From Stictocephala bisonia (lineage: Eukaryota; Arthropoda; Insecta; Hemiptera; Membracidae), in the NCBI GenBank assembly GCA_035578905.1, contig JAQJVL010000198.1, forward strand, positions 1,364,001 through 1,428,000: 64,000 bases of DNA, given 5' to 3'. Positions 52,601-58,600 of the stretch are shown here, piece by piece. The notes below the pieces were generated by a model that ran no database searches, had not been told where the DNA came from, and worked only from the letters and a program-made list of their open reading frames with translations. A program made the position numbers and the translations under genes. Each line of letters begins with the position of its first letter. Position 1 is the stretch's first letter.

Positions 52601-55600
52601 CACAACGGAAAACTTTGTTAAGCATTTCCCCATTCACAGAATCTTCTGCTGCCACTTGAGGTTGGGACATTTTATCAGGGATATCTTTTCTCAGATTAGA
52701 AGCAGTGTTTATAAAACCCTCATTAAATATGTTACTTACCAATTTAGGGTCAGTAACTTTCTGGCCATTCTCCACCAAAGTTATTCCATCTACATGATTT
52801 TTTTGCATTTACCCATTTCATCATTTATTATATTCCATGTAGTTTTACTGGTATTATTTGAATTTTTTATGAGGTTATCAATAAATTCTTTTTTTGCATT
52901 AATTACTTTCTTTCTGAAACTTTTCTCTCTTTCCTTTACAACTTTATGTTATACTGGATTATTGACCTGTCTTGCTGTTTTTGCTAAGTATATATTACTT
53001 TCTTTCTCTTTCTTTAAATTTATATTGAACCACTTGTTTTTCCTCCTAACTTTTGTGGAACAAATTTTTGGTCTTTTGTGGAAAAATTAAATCAAAATAA
53101 TATGTAAAAATACCATTAACCCTTTCGGTACCGGAGCAAAAAAATTTTTCTATTTGAAAAATACCGTAGAGTTTAACCAAGGGACTACTGAAGAATACCG
53201 AGGCCTTTTTAGCCTAATTTACATTAATTTACATTTTTGCCTATAACTTCCTTATTTTTTTACATACACCTGTAAATTTTTTATATTATTAAATTTAAAA
53301 AAATCTGCATCAACAAACATAATAACTTTACGTATAAGTTATTTATTTTGTTTATAAAAATGTTAAAATGTATTTACCAACAACAATTTTTTGTTAATTT
53401 TTTCATTTTGACTTAAAAAATCATGTTCAAAAAAATTACTAGTCTAAAAACCAGTAACTGCACTAACAACTATAGCTAACACTGAACACAAACACAAATT
53501 TTTGTAAAGTTTGGACTAAAATTAAGTTCTATTTACAGTAAACCAAAAAAATTAGCATTTGTGGTTCGGTAAGCAAAGTGCGTCGGTAAGCAAAGTTCAC
53601 TACTCTAACTTGAAAAACTGAATAGCCTAGGTCGTTTCCTATCGGTAGTAATGTTTAGATTAACCAAACCTGATGTTGATGGTTGATCTGGATCATATGA
53701 AGGGTCCTTATCGGTATCGTCAACAACAGAACTGTCTTCACTATCGTCTGATAATAATCCATCACTTAGATCGTCTTCGTCCAACTAACTGTATTCTCAC
53801 TTACTGGAGATCTTGACCGTTTCATTTTTTTAGAAATTAGCAGTATAACATAATTCACTAATAACTATAACCTAAAATAGTAAGCAGCTGTCGTAATAAT
53901 AATAATAATAATACAACAACAAACACTTGACTGACGCTACCACTGCCTGAACTGCGCATCGAGCAAAACAAACAGCTGACTTGTCAACACCTTCTAAATC
54001 AGAAGCCAAACAATGACAACAAAATGGAAATGTTAATAAATAGTTATATATTCGTAATCTTTGTTTATTAGTGATTAATTTCGTATAAAATATGATTCGT
54101 ATAGTTTTAAAATAAAAATTACAATAACAAAATTCCAAGCGTCCTGTTATACGGACGTTAGTATTTCTCGATCGCCCAGCCCACGTCCTGATATACGGAC
54201 GTTAGTATTTCTCGACTGCCCGGCTCACGTCCGGATATCAGGACGTTAGTACGGAAAGGGTTAAAAGTTTCAAATTTTTTGTCAACAGGTGCATTATACA
54301 CCTTAGTCCAATTCTCCTTTGCCAATAAATTGCTGAATATTTTCATGTTTTCCTCAGAAAATTCCCTAACAACTATTGTTCGTCTGTTATGTAAATTCAA
54401 ATTGGGTGATTAATTTTTAAGCTCTAGTATTTGGCCATCATGGTCGGAAAGAGCAGTAATGACCCCTGATACTTTTAAATCGTTCCTATTAATGTTTGTA
54501 AAGATATTGTCTATACATGTCGATGATGTGTCTGTAACTCTAGTTGGGAAATCGACAAAAAAATACAAGCCATGACTTTTTAATATGTTATTTAACCCTC
54601 TCAATTCTGATGACGGTTGTAAAACATTTATATTAAAATCACCGGCCAGAATTAATTTATTTCCTTTTTTCAAGAGTAAATCAATTAATGAGTTTAACCT
54701 GTTTAAAAACTCCATATTTTTCAGCTGCGGTTTTCTGTAAATACCAGATAAAATTATGTTTTCCTTTCCTTCTTTGAAAGTAGCAATGCAACATTCAAAC
54801 AATTTATCCTCACATAAAGCATCTAAATCTGACATTTTCAATTGTTTTATTTTCAAACTGTCTTCTGATAGTATGGCAACTCCACCTCCAGATGTTGAAG
54901 TTCGAGCATATTGACTTATTAATTTATAATTATTTAATTTAAAATGATCAAAATCTGTTGTTAACATATTGTGTTCTGTTAGAACAACAATATTAGGTCT
55001 TAACTCATCTAAGGTTATTTCCAATGACTCTTTACGGTGATTTAAATTTTGAATATTTTGATGGAAAATAACTACTTTGTTGTACTGTTTACTTTTTTAT
55101 CTATCTTATTTACGGTTTATGTGGGGGTTTTCTATCTCTGATGTTTCCTTTGGTTTTAGTGTTTTTTGTTTTCTCTCAGAATCAAGAGAATTTTTTGTTG
55201 CAACTGTTCCTATTTCACCTAACATTTTGCTAAATACAATGCTGTTTAGTCCCTATTTTCACAGAGTTTGAGATCAATTTTGTCAGGCTAATCTTACCAT
55301 TGTAATTTAAGTGTAGCCCATGTGTTGTGTACTCACTTCTTTCAAAGTGAGTGGTATTACAATACAATGCATTTGTTCTGGAGCTAATATACTTATGTAC
55401 TGAAGAGTTTTTAAACAATGTATGGCAAAATTTTTTCTGGTCTGTCAAAACGAAACGGTATATCTATAATTCTTAAATTTGTACGTAATGCTACTTTACC
55501 TAATTTATCTAAATTAAAACTATTAGTGTTTATTTCTTTTCCATTGATTAATCTGTCTACATCATTTGTCCCTGCCATAAAAACAGCCACATCTTCATTT

Positions 55601-58600
55601 GTGTATTCTTCGGTCATACTCTCCAGGTTGTTGGCGACATAGTTAAAGGTTGCCCCCGGATTGCAGACCACGGTCACATCGTAGTCTGGGAGTTCGTCTT
55701 GTAGCTGGTTAGCCACATTCTTGCCATGGCTATCAGCTACAACTAGGACTCTTCGTTTCTTCTTGACTTCTGTGCAGTGAAGTCTCTTTTGTAGTGGAGT
55801 TTTGTAGACTATCCTCAGTCTCTATGGTAGATAGACAATCAAATCTATTTTGTAATTGTATCGGTGTCTCTCTTGTTGAAGTGTCTGATTGTTTCCTCCG
55901 AGCACTTTTTGCCACTTGCAGGGATTCACTAAACTGGTTTTTCTGTTCACCTCTTTTTCTAGTTTTCCGTCTTTTTACTAGCAAAAGACTGTTGTCTGGT
56001 TTTTTTTGCTGGATTTCCTGTTGTTTGAGGTATTCAATATCGGCACGTAGTATTTCTATAATTGAGTTTTTTGAGATGAGTTCCTGCTCCATATCTTTTA
56101 AATCCTTTAAAGCCATTTCTTTATCTCTTGTTAATTCTATGTTAGCCTTTGGATAAGGTTGAATAGTTTCCATTAGTTGTAGGTTCTCCCTCTTCAATTT
56201 TTTTATTTCTTCTTTCTGTTTTCTAATTATAATATTGCATTCACTAAGCCTCGAGCATGTATTAATTTCATATAGTCATCGGTTGATGAGGCTACGGAGG
56301 CATATGATGTAGATGGGTCAGGTTTTGAGGGTACTAGGTCTAGTCTGGGGACTTCAGGGGCAGCAGGGCTCTGACCCATATTCTTCATCGCCTGGTGCAT
56401 AGTTGTCATTGCTACCTGACGAGAAGTCAAGAATCCCTCTAAAGTCAGACCCCTCAGAATCTGACAAATCACCCTGAAGCAACTCCCTTACATCACCTGA
56501 TTTATTTTTCAGGTTGTCAGACATCTAAATGAAATAAAAAACACTGTTACTTACCTATTTATAACTATAATAAATATTTATAAATAAGATAAACACTTCA
56601 CTACAATAGGCCTACATTTGCCTATATTATATCACAGAATTTACACTAATTATAATATTTTGACTATAAATAACACTCCACAACACTAAAACAACATTGT
56701 AGTACTGAATTATATACTTCAAAATGCATTAGAAGGGATAAGTATAACAGAAACACTAATTATTTACCGTGAGTAAAATCAAGCCACACTAAACCATAAG
56801 CTACAAGATGGCACGAATATTAAATAAATAGCAACTTTCATAAAGAAGTACAAAGTATCGAAATCGAAGTAAACGATGATTGATGCATATCAATATAATC
56901 GACATAAAACGTAGTTTCCATAGAGACTAAAATTATTGCTGTAACTTATCAGATGTTTATTATAACAACAATTTGAGTGCGGCACGCATGACGTAATTTC
57001 GAACTGACCCGTTTTGGTAGTGGCAAAAATAGACGAGATTTATTGGACACTAAATCAGCTTTTAATTTATTTAATTTGTTTATATCTAATTTACACCCAT
57101 TACAATTTGTTGTTGAATGAAAATGGTTTATAGGGATGTAGTATATACACATTCCTATTGCATGTGAATGCCTAGTGGAAAATATGTACTACTGATCATT
57201 ATTTTTTCTAAGCATTCATATTTATTTCTGGTTGTATATTTGTTACTATCACTAATGAACAGTAATATGACGCAGGAGGATTTCATAGCCGTAGAGATGG
57301 TGAATCGAAAGATGAGGTTTGTCTGGAACTTGGGTGGAGGGCCTGGAGAGGTTACACACCCCTTGCACATTCAGACTGCTGGAGACCTCAGCAATGATCA
57401 GCACTGGTACAGAGTTGAAGCAGAAAGGTTAGTCGTGAAATATAAACATTTTATTGATTTTTGTTTGGTGTGAAACATGATTATTAAATATATATTAAAC
57501 CCAGCTGTATATTACTTTGGACAACAATCAAAGACCTTACATAATAAAGGACAGTTAGGTGTATCTCAATTGACATTTTTATTGCATTCTTATATTATAA
57601 CCCACCTGCTTTAGCAGAAGGGGGAATCCAGGTCTAGACACACTTGTGAAAGAGATGTTAACAACAATAACTTAGGAAGTGTGTTGAATTAGGGAAAAGT
57701 AAAGTAGCAATGCAGGGTGCATATTGTTTTAATGAATTGACAGTCCAAAATAGTAAAAATATTGATATGATGTGTAATGTACTGTTTTAAAATATGTGGA
57801 ATAGAGATGACATGTGTTCTGATTGTTACGAAAACCAAAAAATTATAAAGAAAATTACAAGTGAAATGAGATTTCTCACGATCACATTAGAAGGCAAGTG
57901 ATATATGAGTAAAGTGGTATGAAAACATAAACAAAATGAAAGAAGTTAGAATGTCATAGATGGTGGATTTTGCTATTAAGAGACTGTGTGAATGAGTAAA
58001 TAAATATTGTATACATTAAACTTTTGTACTCTGAACTTTAATGGCAGAGATTATATTATACTGTTGTCATATGTCAAAAGCCATAAGTCAATTTGTCTTA
58101 ACTTACAAGTTCACCAACCTCCTTTTCCTGACTTGGTACCCTATAACATTACCTAAATTTTTATCATTAGATTTGGTTACTTGGCTCAGGTGAGCTAAAT
58201 AAGGATCATTGTATATAATAACAGACATACATACACGAACAGTGATATTGACCCACCCGCCCACCCATACACGTACAGTGTTATTGAACCACCCGCCCTC
58301 TCATACACGTACAGTGGTATTGACCCACCCGCCTACCCATACACATACATTAGTATTGACCCACCCGCCCATATACGTACACGTACAGTGGTATTGAACA
58401 TCAAACCCACCCACCCGCCCCAACATGTACAGTGGTACTGACCCACCGCCCCTACACGTACAGTGGTAGTGACCCACCCGCCCGCCCCTACACGTACAGT
58501 GTTAGAAATTTCAGTGCCATAGAATATTTTATTCTTCTAAGGATCAATTTTTACATACACGTACGGTGGTACTAACCCACCTGCCCTCCAATACACGTAC

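Larger units (their letters stand above)
50786..56600 (-). mobile_element. Near-full-length non-LTR retrotransposon (CR1/jockey-like), interrupted
   Basis: The element ends at 50786-50808 in a (ATTTG)n-type repeat (caaatcaaatcaaatc on the plus strand). Upstream on the minus strand come ORF2 (reverse transcriptase, then endonuclease) and ORF1 with a lipase/esterase-like SGNH domain. A 1,141-bp piggyBac derivative at 53120-54260 splits ORF2, and an 87-bp insertion lies in the polymerase. The 5' end is beyond the ORF1 ATG at 56524 and is not sharply defined. It is antisense to the laminin gene. Confidence 0.85.

Noticed and set aside
56949..57152. Small minus-strand frame with NCNGCKLDINKLNKL, perhaps a zinc-binding remnant of the LINE
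   Set aside because: Too short, with only one cysteine pair and no continuity with ORF1; cannot be supported.
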